A stretch of DNA of 64,000 nt from assembly GCF_001432305.1 (NCBI RefSeq), contig NZ_KQ483358.1, forward strand, positions 2,291,812 to 2,355,811, read 5' to 3'. The DNA is from Curvibacter sp. PAE-UM. Its GTDB lineage: Bacteria; Pseudomonadota; Gammaproteobacteria; Burkholderiales; Burkholderiaceae_C. The notes under the pieces were generated by a model. The model saw only the letters and a list, made by a program, of their open reading frames with translations, was not told the DNA's origin and did no database searches. The translations under genes and the position numbers were made by a program. Shown here one piece after another: positions 45,948 to 54,894 of this stretch; within the stretch, counting starts at the first letter, position 1, and every line of letters starts with the position of its first letter.

Positions 45948-46690
45948 TGACCACCGAAACCGCCGCCAAAAAAGACATCCAGAAACTCCAGCGCGCCATC
46001 ATCGATGGCCTGGAGGACGTGAAGGCCCAGGACATCCAGGTGTTCAATACCGAGAAGCTCTCGGCGCTGTTCGAGCGGGTGATGGTGGCCTCGGGCACCT
46101 CCAACCGCCAGACCAAGGCGCTGGCGGCCAGCGTGCGCGACGCGGTGCGCGATGCCGGTTTTGCCAAGCCGCGCATGGAAGGTGAGGAGAACGGTGAATG
46201 GATCATCGTCGACTGCGGCGCTGCCGTGGTGCACATCATGCAGCCGGCCATCCGCCAGTACTACCACCTGGAAGACCTGTGGGGCGAGACGCCCATCCGC
46301 CTGAAGTTCGGTGCCGACAAGCCGGCGGCCAAGGTGGCCGAAAAGGCGCCGGCCAAGGCGGTCGCCCCTGCCAAGACCGGCAGCCTGCGCCGCGCCAGCG
46401 CGGCCAAGCAGGGTGTGGCTGAGGCCTATCCTTCGCGCGCCCAGCTGAAGAAGGCCGAGGAGAAGAAGGCGGCCGACCGCAAGAAGGCCGCGGGCAAGCC
46501 GGTAGCCAGGAAGACGGCTGCCGCCAAGGCACCGGCCCGCAAGGCCCCGGCCAAGACCCCGATCAAGACCGTCAAGGTGAATGCCACCAAGGCGCCGGCG
46601 AAAAAGGCAGCCGCCAAGACCGCCGCCAAACCGGCCAGCAGGACGACCAAGGCCCCGGCGAAGAAGACGGCGACCCGCAAGGCCCGGTGA
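45947..46690 (+). CDS. rsfS: Ribosome silencing factor RsfS with long Lys/Ala-rich tail
   Basis: RsfS binds ribosomal protein uL14 and blocks subunit joining in stationary phase. Residues about 8-120 form the RsfS domain ([51 protein letters not shown] and [14 protein letters not shown]). The normal protein has 105-120 residues; this one has 247, because it carries about 120 residues of Lys/Ala/Pro repeats ([27 protein letters not shown]) resembling bacterial histone H1-like tails. The start ATG overlaps the nadD TGA by one base (TGATG). The tail could bind rRNA or DNA; that is inference. Confidence 0.92.
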   Translation: MTTETAAKKDIQKLQRAIIDGLEDVKAQDIQVFNTEKLSALFERVMVASGTSNRQTKALAASVRDAVRDAGFAKPRMEGEENGEWIIVDCGAAVVHIMQPAIRQYYHLEDLWGETPIRLKFGADKPAAKVAEKAPAKAVAPAKTGSLRRASAAKQGVAEAYPSRAQLKKAEEKKAADRKKAAGKPVARKTAAAKAPARKAPAKTPIKTVKVNATKAPAKKAAAKTAAKPASRTTKAPAKKTATRKAR

Positions 46691-47154
46691 AGCTGCTGAT
46701 CGTCGCGGTCGGCCAGCGCGTGCCCGACTGGGCGCAGACGGCCTGGGACGACTACGCCAAGCGTTTCCCCCCGGAGTTGCGGGTGGAGCTCAAGGCCGTC
46801 AAGACCGAACCGCGCGGCTCCAGGACCGTGGAGCAACTGATGGCGGCCGAGCGCAAGCGCATCGAGGAAGCGATTCCCAAAGGCACCCGCATTGTCGCGC
46901 TGGACGAGCGCGGCACCACGCTGAGCACCATGGCCCTGGCGGCCAAGCTCAAGGACTGGCAGCTGGACGGTGACGACGTGGCCCTGGTCATCGGCGGCCC
47001 CGACGGGCTGGAGCCGGCGTTTCGCCAGGGCGCGCACGAACGCATCCGCCTCTCGGATCTGACCCTGCCGCACGCCATGGTGCGTGTGCTGCTGGTCGAG
47101 CAGCTCTACCGCGCCTGGTCCATCAACGCCAACCATCCCTACCACCGTGAGTGA
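46687..47154 (+). CDS. rlmH: 23S rRNA pseudouridine(1915) N3-methyltransferase RlmH
   Basis: RlmH methylates pseudouridine 1915 in helix 69 of 23S rRNA on assembled ribosomes. The 155-residue SPOUT protein has [42 protein letters not shown] and the C-terminal [27 protein letters not shown], the canonical ending. The start is GTG at 46687, overlapping the rsfS stop (GTGA). Linkage of rsfS and rlmH is near universal in proteobacteria. Confidence 0.96.
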   Translation: MKLLIVAVGQRVPDWAQTAWDDYAKRFPPELRVELKAVKTEPRGSRTVEQLMAAERKRIEEAIPKGTRIVALDERGTTLSTMALAAKLKDWQLDGDDVALVIGGPDGLEPAFRQGAHERIRLSDLTLPHAMVRVLLVEQLYRAWSINANHPYHRE

Positions 47155-47749
47155 CTTTATCCACCTGGCGTCCCAGAGCCCGCGCCGCCGCCAGCTGCTC
47201 GAGCAACTTGGTGTGCGCCATGAACTTCTGCTGCCCGACGCGGACGAGGACGCCGAGGGCATCGAAGCGGTGCTGCCGGGCGAAGCCCCGGCCACCTATG
47301 TGCAGCGCGTGACCCAGCTCAAGCTGGATGCTGCCCTGGAGCGCCTCAAACGCCGTGGCCTGCCCGCAGCCCCCGTGCTGTGTTCTGACACGACCGTGGC
47401 CCTGGGGCGCGCCATCTACGGCAAGCCAGCGGATGCGGCGGATGCCCGGCGCATGCTGGGCGAGCTGGCCGGGCGCAGCCACCGTGTGCTGACCGCGGTG
47501 GCCATCGGCACGCCACGCCGGCGCGTGCAGGCCCTGAGCACCTCGCGCGTGACCTTCGCTCCCATGAGTCGCCAGCAGATCGCCGCCTATGTGACCAGCG
47601 GCGAGCCCATGGGCAAGGCTGGGGCCTATGCGGTGCAGGGCAGGGCGGCGGCTTTCATCTCGCATATCTCGGGCAGCTACTCTGGCATCATGGGACTGCC
47701 CATGCACGAGACGGCACAATTGCTGCAGGCGTTCGGCTTCAAGATATAA
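47147..47749 (+). CDS. maf: Maf-family nucleotide pyrophosphatase
   Basis: Maf proteins hydrolyse (modified) nucleoside triphosphates such as dTTP/UTP or m7GTP to monophosphates. The 200-residue protein has [17 protein letters not shown] at its start, the catalytic Asp in [12 protein letters not shown], and [29 protein letters not shown]. The start is GTG at 47147, overlapping rlmH by 8 nt. Which Maf subfamily (dTTP or m7GTP) is not decided from motifs here, though the SDTTV and QGRAAAF pattern favours the YhdE (dTTP/UTP) group. Confidence 0.92.
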   Translation: MSDFIHLASQSPRRRQLLEQLGVRHELLLPDADEDAEGIEAVLPGEAPATYVQRVTQLKLDAALERLKRRGLPAAPVLCSDTTVALGRAIYGKPADAADARRMLGELAGRSHRVLTAVAIGTPRRRVQALSTSRVTFAPMSRQQIAAYVTSGEPMGKAGAYAVQGRAAAFISHISGSYSGIMGLPMHETAQLLQAFGFKI

Positions 47750-47764
47750 GACAACAAGCTGCCC

Positions 47765-49240
47765 ATGCAAGAAGACATCCTGATCAACTGGTCGCCGCAA
47801 GAAACCCGTGTGGCCGTGGTGGAAAACGCCGCCGTGCAGGAGTTGCATGTGGAACGCGCCAGCGAGCGCGGCCTGGTGGGCAATATCTATCTGGGCAAGG
47901 TCTCGCGCGTGTTGCCCGGCATGCAGTCGGCCTTCATCGACATCGGCCTGGACAAGGCAGCCTTTCTGCATGTGGCGGACGTCTGGCATCCGCCGGCCGA
48001 AGGGGAGTCACTGAGTGCCTCGCGCGCGTCGCAGCCCCAGGTACCGATCGAAAAGCAGGTGTTTGAAGGCCAGGCACTGATGGTGCAGGTCATCAAGGAC
48101 CCCATCGGCACCAAGGGCGCGCGCCTGTCCACCCAGGTCAGCATCGCCGGGCGCCTGCTGGTCTTCCTGCCGCAGGACGACCATATCGGCGTGTCGCAGA
48201 AGATCCCGCTGGCGCAGCGCGACGAGTTGCGTCAGCGTCTGCAGGCGCTGGTGGGAGAGCAGGGCGGCGGTTTCATCCTGCGCACCAATGGCGAGGATTC
48301 CAGCGACGCCGAGCTGGGCGAGGACATCGCCTACCTGCGCAAGACCTGGGCCCGCATCAAGGATGCCTCCACCCGACTACCACCCAAGTCCCTGTTGCAC
48401 CTGGACCTGAACCTGCTGCAGCGCGTGCTGCGCGACCTGGTCAGCGAGCACACGGTGACCATCAAGGTCGATTCGCGCGAGCAGTACGAGGCCTTACACG
48501 CCTTTGGCATGGAGTTCATGCCGGCGGCGGTGGGCAAGCTGCAGCACTACAAGGGCGAACGCCCGATCTTCGACCTGTTCGGCATCGACGAGGAGATCGC
48601 CAAGGCCCTGGGCCGGCGCGTCGAGCTCAAGTCCGGTGGTTACCTGATCGTCGACCAGACCGAGGCGTTGACAACGGTCGACGTCAACACCGGCGGTTTT
48701 GTCGGTGCCCGCAATTTCGACGACACCATCTTCAAGACCAACCTGGAGGCCGCGCAGGCCATTGCGCGCCAGCTGCGCCTGCGCAACCTGGGCGGCATCA
48801 TCATCGCCGACTTCATCGACATGACACGCGAGGACCACCGCGAGGCGGTGCTGGCCGAGTTCCGCAAGCAACTGGCGCGCGACCGCGTGAAGACGATGTT
48901 GGGCGGCTTTTCCCAGCTGGGCCTGCTGGAGATGACGCGCAAGCGCACACGCGAATCGCTGGCGCACATGCTGTGCGAACCCTGCCCGAGTTGCGAGGGC
49001 AAGGGCATCGTCAAGACGGCACGCAGCGTGGCTTACGACATCCTGCGCGAGATCCTGCGCGAGGCGCGCCAGTTCAATCCGCGCGAATTCCGGGTGGTGG
49101 CTGCGCCGCAGGTGATCGAGCTGCTGCTGGACGAGGAAAGCCAGCACATGGCGGGCCTGAGCGACTTCATCGGCAAGCCGATCTCCCTGCAGAGCGAAGC
49201 GGCCATGGGGCAGGAACAGTACGACATCGTCCTGCTCTGA
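47765..49240 (+). CDS. rng: Ribonuclease G
   Basis: RNase G is an RNase E-type endonuclease that matures the 5' end of 16S rRNA and degrades mRNAs. The 491-residue protein has the S1 domain (GLVGNIYLGKVSRVLPGMQSAFIDIGLDKAAFLH), the 5'-sensor and catalytic regions (DQTEALTTVDVNTGGFVG, IIIADFIDM) and the Zn-link CEPCPSCEGKG. It has no long C-terminal scaffold, which distinguishes it from RNase E. The start is ATG at 47765. It closes the rsfS-rlmH-maf run. Confidence 0.96.
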   Translation: MQEDILINWSPQETRVAVVENAAVQELHVERASERGLVGNIYLGKVSRVLPGMQSAFIDIGLDKAAFLHVADVWHPPAEGESLSASRASQPQVPIEKQVFEGQALMVQVIKDPIGTKGARLSTQVSIAGRLLVFLPQDDHIGVSQKIPLAQRDELRQRLQALVGEQGGGFILRTNGEDSSDAELGEDIAYLRKTWARIKDASTRLPPKSLLHLDLNLLQRVLRDLVSEHTVTIKVDSREQYEALHAFGMEFMPAAVGKLQHYKGERPIFDLFGIDEEIAKALGRRVELKSGGYLIVDQTEALTTVDVNTGGFVGARNFDDTIFKTNLEAAQAIARQLRLRNLGGIIIADFIDMTREDHREAVLAEFRKQLARDRVKTMLGGFSQLGLLEMTRKRTRESLAHMLCEPCPSCEGKGIVKTARSVAYDILREILREARQFNPREFRVVAAPQVIELLLDEESQHMAGLSDFIGKPISLQSEAAMGQEQYDIVLL

Positions 49241-49257
49241 ACCGGGGTCTTCGAAAC

Positions 49258-50388
49258 ATGCGCATTGCCGTCATCAACCGCGTATTTTCCCGATCTGCCG
49301 GCGGTGCCGAGAGCTATTCGGTGGCCATCACGCAGCAGCTGGCAGCGCGGCACGAGATCCATGTCTTTGCGCAGGAGACGAACCAGCCGGTGCCCGGCGT
49401 CACCTACCACCGTGTGTTCTGCCTGGGCCAGAAGCCGCGCTGGGTCAACCAGCTGCTGTTTGCCATCGCCACCTGGTGGCGCACCCGCAAGGGTTTTGAT
49501 GTGGTGCACTCGCATGAGAACACCTGGCACGGCCAGGTGCAGACCGTGCACGTGCGGCCGCTGCGCCACAACCTGCTGCACGGCCGCCGTGGCCTGAGCC
49601 GCGTGCTGCGCTGGCTCAAGGTGGCGATCAGCCCGCGCCTGCTTACCTACGTCTGGCTGGAGGCCGCAAGGTTCAAGCGCAGGCCCGGCCGGGCCATCGT
49701 GGCCACCTCCAAGGCGCTCATGCTCGAATGCGAACAGGCCTACCCGGCCAGTCGCAAGCGGCTGTCGGTGATCACGCCCGGCACCTATCTGCGGCAGGAC
49801 ACCATCACGCGGACCATGGCGCGCCGGCAGCTCGATCTGCCGTCCGAGGTGCCCTTGCTGCTGTTCGTGGCCAACGACTACAAGCGCAAGGGGCTCGATG
49901 CGCTGCTGCAGGCACTCGCCAAGCTGCCCGCCGAGGTGCACCTGGCCGTGGCCGGGAATCCGGCACCCATTGCACACTACCGGCAGCAGGCGGAAAAGCT
50001 GGGCGTGGCGACCCGGGTGCATTTCCTCGGATCGCTGGATGATCTCGTCCCGGCCTATCGGGCCGCCGACTGCCTCGCCCATCCGACGCTGGAAGACAGC
50101 TTTGCCATGGTGGTGCTCGAAGCCATGGCGCACGGCCTGCCTGTGGTGGTGAGCGGCCCGGTGCATTGCGGCATCTCGCGCGAGCTGCAGGACGGTCACG
50201 AGGCTCTGCTGCTGCACGACCCTCGCGATGCCCAGGCCCTGGCGCGCCTGCTGCGCTCCGTGCTCGACCAGCCGGCGTTGGCCGACCAGCTGCGCCAGCA
50301 TGGCCTGGCATTTGCGCAGGCGCATACCTGGGAAAGCGCCACCCTACAATACGAAGCGCTCTACCAGCAAGCCGCTGCCCTATCCTGA
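49258..50388 (+). CDS. Glycosyltransferase family 4, WaaG-like
   Basis: A 376-residue GT-B glycosyltransferase. The N-terminus RIAVINRVFSRSAGGAESYSVAITQQLA and the C-terminal nucleotide-sugar site HPTLEDSFAMVVLEAMAHGLPVVVS (EX7E-type) are GT4 features, and the RPGRAIVATSKALMLECEQAYPASRKRLSVI segment resembles WaaG (lipopolysaccharide core glucosyltransferase I). Donor and acceptor are not proven. The start is ATG at 49258, 17 bp after rng. It opens a run of overlapping surface-glycan genes. Confidence 0.87.
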   Translation: MRIAVINRVFSRSAGGAESYSVAITQQLAARHEIHVFAQETNQPVPGVTYHRVFCLGQKPRWVNQLLFAIATWWRTRKGFDVVHSHENTWHGQVQTVHVRPLRHNLLHGRRGLSRVLRWLKVAISPRLLTYVWLEAARFKRRPGRAIVATSKALMLECEQAYPASRKRLSVITPGTYLRQDTITRTMARRQLDLPSEVPLLLFVANDYKRKGLDALLQALAKLPAEVHLAVAGNPAPIAHYRQQAEKLGVATRVHFLGSLDDLVPAYRAADCLAHPTLEDSFAMVVLEAMAHGLPVVVSGPVHCGISRELQDGHEALLLHDPRDAQALARLLRSVLDQPALADQLRQHGLAFAQAHTWESATLQYEALYQQAAALS

Positions 50389-51725
50389 TGACAGAACCGA
50401 CCCGGCAACGCTGGCTCATCCTGGCCCATGCCTTCAATATGGACGGCCGGGCCGCCAGCCAGACCATCACCGACAAGCTTCCGCATCTGCGCCGCGCCGG
50501 CATCGAGGTGGTGGTGCTCAGTGGCGTGTCGGGCACCCGGGACAGGGTGGTCGAACACCATCAGCTCTGGCCCGCGGGCCCGGCCGGCTTGCGCTTCGAA
50601 TTGCGCCATGTGTTGCGCCGGCGCTTTGAAAATCGCGTCGTCTACCGCATCCTGATGACCCTGGCCTCGCTCGTGCTGCTGCCCGGCCTCATCCTCGAAA
50701 AGCTGCTGCGCCCGGTGGAAAGCTCCTGGTCCTGGTGGCTCAGTGCCTATGTGAAGGGCAGGGCGCTGGCCCGCCAGCAGCCTTTCGACCTGATCTATTC
50801 CACCGGTGGCGCCTTTGCGGCGCACCTGGCCGGCCGCGCCCTGAAAAAGGCGACGGGCACACCGTGGCTGGCCGAGGTGCACGACCCTTTGATCACACCA
50901 GGCAACACGCCGCACACGGCCCAGCAGAAGATGCAGGCACGCGTGGAAGGGCTGATCTGCCGGGAGGCCGATGTGGCCATCTGGTTCACCGAGCAGGCTC
51001 TGGCCAGCGCGCGGGCCCGCCACCCCGGGCTTGGTGAGCGCGGCAAGATGCTGTTGCCGGGCATCGACCCGCCGTTCGAAACCTTGCCGCCCTACCAGCC
51101 GGGCTCGAAATTCATCGTCGGTCATTTCGGTTCGCTGTCGGCGACACGGAACCTCGTGCCCTTCATCGAGGCGCTGGAGGCTTTGCAGCTACGTCGTCCG
51201 GACCTGGTGGCCGCCACCGAATTGCACGTCACGGGCGGCCCGCTGGATGCCGTCTCGGCGGCGAAGATCGAGCAGTCGCCGGTGCGCACCTGTGTCCGCC
51301 ATCTGGGACGCATCGAAGCCGATCCCGCCACGGGCCAAAGCGGCCGCGAGCAGATCCTGCAACGCATGCGCGGCGTGGACGTGCTGCTGCTGCTGCACGG
51401 CGAAGAGCCGATCTGCGAGGAGTACATCCCCTCCAAGCTCTACGAATACCTGTGGATGCAGCGCCCCATCCTGGCCACGGTGCATCGCAATCCGCAGATG
51501 GCGGCCATGCTCCGCGGGGAAGGCCATGTGGCCGTGCAGACGGGCGGTTCTGGACAGGATGCGGGGACCGCCAGCCGTGAGCTCGCACTGGCGCTGGAAC
51601 AGATGTACGAGCGCTGGCGTAGCCCCGGGCTGCCCGACAGCGGACACAGCAGCCCCTATACCACCCAGGCCGCCGTGGGCTGCTTGCTGGACTGGGCTAC
51701 GCCACTTGTGAGGAGGCCTGCTTGA
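50388..51725 (+). CDS. Glycosyltransferase (GT-B fold)
   Basis: A 445-residue protein predicted to be a GT4-like glycosyltransferase. It has a Rossmann-type N-terminal half (WLILAHAFNMDGRAASQTITDKL, IYSTGGAFAAHLAGRALKKATGTPWLAEVHDPL) and a C-terminal half with VGHFGSLSATRN and IPSKLYEYLWMQRPILA, where acceptors and donors bind. No membrane segment except a hydrophobic patch near 95-115 (YRILMTLASLVLLPGLIL) that may attach it to the membrane. The ATG at 50388 overlaps the previous TGA by one base. Sugar unknown. Confidence 0.83.
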   Translation: MTEPTRQRWLILAHAFNMDGRAASQTITDKLPHLRRAGIEVVVLSGVSGTRDRVVEHHQLWPAGPAGLRFELRHVLRRRFENRVVYRILMTLASLVLLPGLILEKLLRPVESSWSWWLSAYVKGRALARQQPFDLIYSTGGAFAAHLAGRALKKATGTPWLAEVHDPLITPGNTPHTAQQKMQARVEGLICREADVAIWFTEQALASARARHPGLGERGKMLLPGIDPPFETLPPYQPGSKFIVGHFGSLSATRNLVPFIEALEALQLRRPDLVAATELHVTGGPLDAVSAAKIEQSPVRTCVRHLGRIEADPATGQSGREQILQRMRGVDVLLLLHGEEPICEEYIPSKLYEYLWMQRPILATVHRNPQMAAMLRGEGHVAVQTGGSGQDAGTASRELALALEQMYERWRSPGLPDSGHSSPYTTQAAVGCLLDWATPLVRRPA

Positions 51726-52654
51726 GTTCACCCCTGCTTTCCCTGGTGGTCCTGGGTTTTCGCAACTTCGATGTGACCACGCGTGCCTGCCTGGACTCTC
51801 TGGTCCCCTGGCTGGACGATCCCGAGATCGAAGTCCTGGTCGTCGACAACGGTTCGCCCGACGATTCGGCGCAGAAGACCGCCGCCTGGTGTGCGGCCCA
51901 TCCGCAGGTCACCTGTCTGCTGAGCGAGAGCAACCGCGGTTTTGCCGGGGGCATGAACTGGGGCGCAGGGCAGGCGCGCGGCCGCTGGCTGCTGCTGGTC
52001 AACAATGACACGATCTTTCCAGCGCGCACGCTCGACGCCCTGAAGTCGGTGGTACGTGAAGCGCCTGCCGATGTGGCCATGCTCGGGCCGGTGACGAATG
52101 CTGCTGGCAACGGGCAACGCCTGTGGAAACCCGGTGCCACGCACGAGGACTGGCTGCAGGTCGGCCAGTGGCTGAACGAGAACCCGACGCACCAGCTCAT
52201 GCCGGCCTACCGTTGCGATTTCTTCTGCATTGCCATCCGGCGCGATGCCTGGGACCGCCTCGGTGGCCTCGACCTCGATTTCGGCCTGGGCTATTACGAG
52301 GATTTCGATTTCAGCCTGCGCCTGTCCCAGGCCGGCTACCGCCAGATGATCACCGAGGATGTGTTCATCCTGCATGTGGGCAGTGCCACGTTCAAAGCCA
52401 GCCCCGCGGCGCGCGCCCTGATCAAACGCAACAAGTTGCTGCTGAAATCCAAGCATCCGGACGCGTGCTTCGAACACACACGCCTGGGCAATCTGGCGAT
52501 TCTGCAGGCTTACCAGCGTCTGCGTGCAGAAGGTCGATGGACCCCCGGGCTACAGGCCCGGTGGCAGTTGCGTCATGGTGCACTGGTCGGTGATGCACCG
52601 CGCAGCTTGATCAAGAGATGGTTATGGAAACGCAGAATCAAGAACGTTCTCTGA
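51722..52654 (+). CDS. Glycosyltransferase family 2
   Basis: A 310-residue GT-A enzyme. The nucleotide-sugar site begins SLVVLGFRNFDVTTRACLDSLVPW, and the DXD-equivalent region is LLLVNNDTIF, followed by GGLDLDFGLGYYEDFDFSLRLSQAGYR, the usual WbbL/rhamnosyltransferase-like pattern. The start is TTG at 51722, overlapping the previous TGA (TTGA). The 3' end overlaps the O-antigen-ligase-like gene by 37 bp. Substrate unknown. Confidence 0.87.
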   Translation: MSSPLLSLVVLGFRNFDVTTRACLDSLVPWLDDPEIEVLVVDNGSPDDSAQKTAAWCAAHPQVTCLLSESNRGFAGGMNWGAGQARGRWLLLVNNDTIFPARTLDALKSVVREAPADVAMLGPVTNAAGNGQRLWKPGATHEDWLQVGQWLNENPTHQLMPAYRCDFFCIAIRRDAWDRLGGLDLDFGLGYYEDFDFSLRLSQAGYRQMITEDVFILHVGSATFKASPAARALIKRNKLLLKSKHPDACFEHTRLGNLAILQAYQRLRAEGRWTPGLQARWQLRHGALVGDAPRSLIKRWLWKRRIKNVL

Positions 52655-53979
52655 GGGCGTCGGGGGTGGCCCCGGCTGCCTGGACCGGCCTGTTCGTTGC
52701 CATTTATCTGGCCGTGTTGCCGATGGCGGACACCATTGCCCTGCGCAACCTTGCGCTGGCATGCCTGCTCGTCTGCCTGGCTTGGCAATTCCGCTCCATT
52801 CGTGGCGAACTCAGGTTTGGCTGGCCCATCCTGCTGTGGGCCGCCTATCTGCTGCTCTTTCCGCTCATGGCCGATGATCACCAGACGGCCTGGAAAAGCC
52901 TGGGGGGACAGTGGGGCAGGGGATTGCTGGCCATGGTAGCCGGCGGTGGAGCCGCCGTGATCCTGAGCAGGAGACTCCCGGTTGGCAACATGCTTCTCGT
53001 ATTGGGGGCGATCAGTGCCGCGCCGAACCTGGTGCATCTGGTCATGTTTGCCTGGAAGGCCGTCGAAGGCGGCAGCCTGCCCTGGGGGTATTGGGGGCGT
53101 GAAACGCATCATGCAGACCTGGGATACGCAGCGGGCCACGCGACGATCTTACTCATGGCGGCCTTCATGACCGGGGAGAAAAGGATTCGGTGGCTGGCGG
53201 TACTGCTCACGCTGGCAGCCGTAGCGAGCACCCTGGCGGCCCAATCCAGGGCGGGGGTCGCGTTTGCGGTGTTCGGCGCGATGCTGATCCTCGTGCCTTC
53301 GGTGCTTTTTCGGCCATTGCGGGATAACCGGCTGGTGTGGAGAACGTTCGGGCTTGGAGCCATGGGGGTGGTCGCCCTGTTTGTCTTTGCCTTTAACGTT
53401 GATCCAAGATGGCATAACCTGACCAGCGAGTTGCAGCCGGGCTTCCTGGGCCAGCCGGTTCAGATCGAGTGCGAGGGTGAGCCGGCCATTTCAGGCGCGG
53501 TATTGAACAAGTACGGTTCGCTGGATCGCGCGCCGTGGGCTGTCGAGGGGATCGTTCGCGGGGATGGCTCCAGGGTTGTGCTGCTGCGAGCCGGCATCGA
53601 ACTGGCTGCCAGCCACCCTTGGGGCAGCGATGGCTCGCGTCAGGCGTTTCAGAAATTGCTGCAGCAGGTGTGCCCGGAGCCGGCGATCAGGATGGCGCAT
53701 ACCCATAACGGCTGGATCGATACGATGCTGGCCATCGGCTGGTTGGGAGCTGCACTCTATCTGGGAGTCTTGCTGGCCTATCTTCGGCAGGGATGGACCG
53801 GCTTGCGCAGCGATGGCCCGGTGAGGTCTTGGGGGCTGGTGCTCGTGGCACTGTCGGTATTCTGGATCGTTCGGGGGGGTACCGACTCGGTGTTCCGTGA
53901 CCACATGCTCGAGATGCAGGGCTTCATGCTGGCCTTTGCGGCGAGTGCCATGCGCCTGTGCGGGCGGAGCAAGGCCTAG
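52618..53979 (+). CDS. O-antigen ligase-like polytopic membrane protein (WaaL/Wzy family)
   Basis: A 453-residue protein with about ten to twelve transmembrane helices and one large periplasmic loop (about residues 260-365). The segment AAQSRAGVAFAVFGAMLIL and the loop motif HTHNGWIDTMLAIGWLGAALYLGV, with its conserved His pair, are typical of the Wzy_C/O-antigen ligase family. Such enzymes attach glycans to lipid A-core or polymerise O units. GC content is a little lower than in neighbours. The start is ATG at 52618; ATG at 52624 is an alternative. It overlaps the upstream gene. Confidence 0.82.
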   Translation: MVMETQNQERSLRASGVAPAAWTGLFVAIYLAVLPMADTIALRNLALACLLVCLAWQFRSIRGELRFGWPILLWAAYLLLFPLMADDHQTAWKSLGGQWGRGLLAMVAGGGAAVILSRRLPVGNMLLVLGAISAAPNLVHLVMFAWKAVEGGSLPWGYWGRETHHADLGYAAGHATILLMAAFMTGEKRIRWLAVLLTLAAVASTLAAQSRAGVAFAVFGAMLILVPSVLFRPLRDNRLVWRTFGLGAMGVVALFVFAFNVDPRWHNLTSELQPGFLGQPVQIECEGEPAISGAVLNKYGSLDRAPWAVEGIVRGDGSRVVLLRAGIELAASHPWGSDGSRQAFQKLLQQVCPEPAIRMAHTHNGWIDTMLAIGWLGAALYLGVLLAYLRQGWTGLRSDGPVRSWGLVLVALSVFWIVRGGTDSVFRDHMLEMQGFMLAFAASAMRLCGRSKA

Positions 53980-53982
53980 CGG

Positions 53983-54873
53983 TCAGATCCGCCCCAGGCG
54001 GCGGCGCAAGCGCCGGCCGATGCGAGAGGCCAGGTTGCCGCCTTCGCTGGGCCAGTCCATCTCTCGCTCCCACGCTGACTGGTAAATGACGCCGCTGTAG
54101 AGCTGGGACAGCTGCTCATCGCTGATGCCGGCACGCAGGTCGCGATCGAGCTGCCAAGCATAGTGATAGACCTTAAACAGGGGCTGGCAGGGCATGAGCT
54201 GAATGGCCCTGTATCTGAGCAGCGCTTCACCATACCAGTGTGATTCCACGGGAATGCGGACAATCGCCTCCTGGAAATTCAAGCCATTCGGGCGCAGATA
54301 TTCTTCGGCCAGGCTTTCCCACACGGCACGATGCCAGAGGAGGGGGAAAGGGCCGAAGCTATAAGTACGCCCTTGGCGTCCGAACTGGGCTTGTACTTTT
54401 CCGGCGTCATGCAGGAAAGCCTGCACGACATGCGGCTTCCCTTCGGAGAGCGCCGAGGCGAGAAACTCATGTCCTTCATCGATGACCGTGTAAGGCGTGC
54501 CATCTCCCAGGAGGTAGTCGCTCTGCTGGAACGGGCGGATGAAAAAGGCATCCGAGTCCAGGCACATGTAGGCATCTGCCAGATCCAGCCGCCAGAACTC
54601 GGATTTGATGATCTGCTGTGATATGTGGCCAGGCAAGGCACGCACAGCCGCTGGATCCATCTGACGGTTCCGGGCGATGATCGATTCATCATCGAGGACC
54701 TCGACCTTCAGTCCTGCCAGTTCCCGGCGGAAGAGTTGAGTGTCTTTCGCAGGCACGGAGACATAGCAGGGGATGCTGTCCGCGTTGAAGCGTTCAATCG
54801 ACTGGACGAGTCGCTGAACTCGCCTCAGGTCGGTCCGGTAACTTTTGCAATAGAGCGCCAGTGGAGCGGTCAT
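53983..54873 (-). CDS. DUF6492-like putative glycosyltransferase
   Basis: A 296-residue protein without a clear named family. It has an early Rossmann-like strand (PLALYCKSYRTDLRRVQRLVQSIERFN) and an acidic CLDSDAFFIRPF motif in the position of the DXD metal site of GT-A enzymes, which fits DUF6492 as I recall it. No signal peptide or membrane segment. It faces left, tail-to-tail with the ligase gene, and is followed by a methyltransferase and other surface-glycan genes, so a glycan role is likely. Lower GC than housekeeping genes nearby. Confidence 0.65.
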   Translation of the reverse strand: MTAPLALYCKSYRTDLRRVQRLVQSIERFNADSIPCYVSVPAKDTQLFRRELAGLKVEVLDDESIIARNRQMDPAAVRALPGHISQQIIKSEFWRLDLADAYMCLDSDAFFIRPFQQSDYLLGDGTPYTVIDEGHEFLASALSEGKPHVVQAFLHDAGKVQAQFGRQGRTYSFGPFPLLWHRAVWESLAEEYLRPNGLNFQEAIVRIPVESHWYGEALLRYRAIQLMPCQPLFKVYHYAWQLDRDLRAGISDEQLSQLYSGVIYQSAWEREMDWPSEGGNLASRIGRRLRRRLGRI

Positions 54874-54894
54874 ATGGACGGCCTTGAGCCCGGA

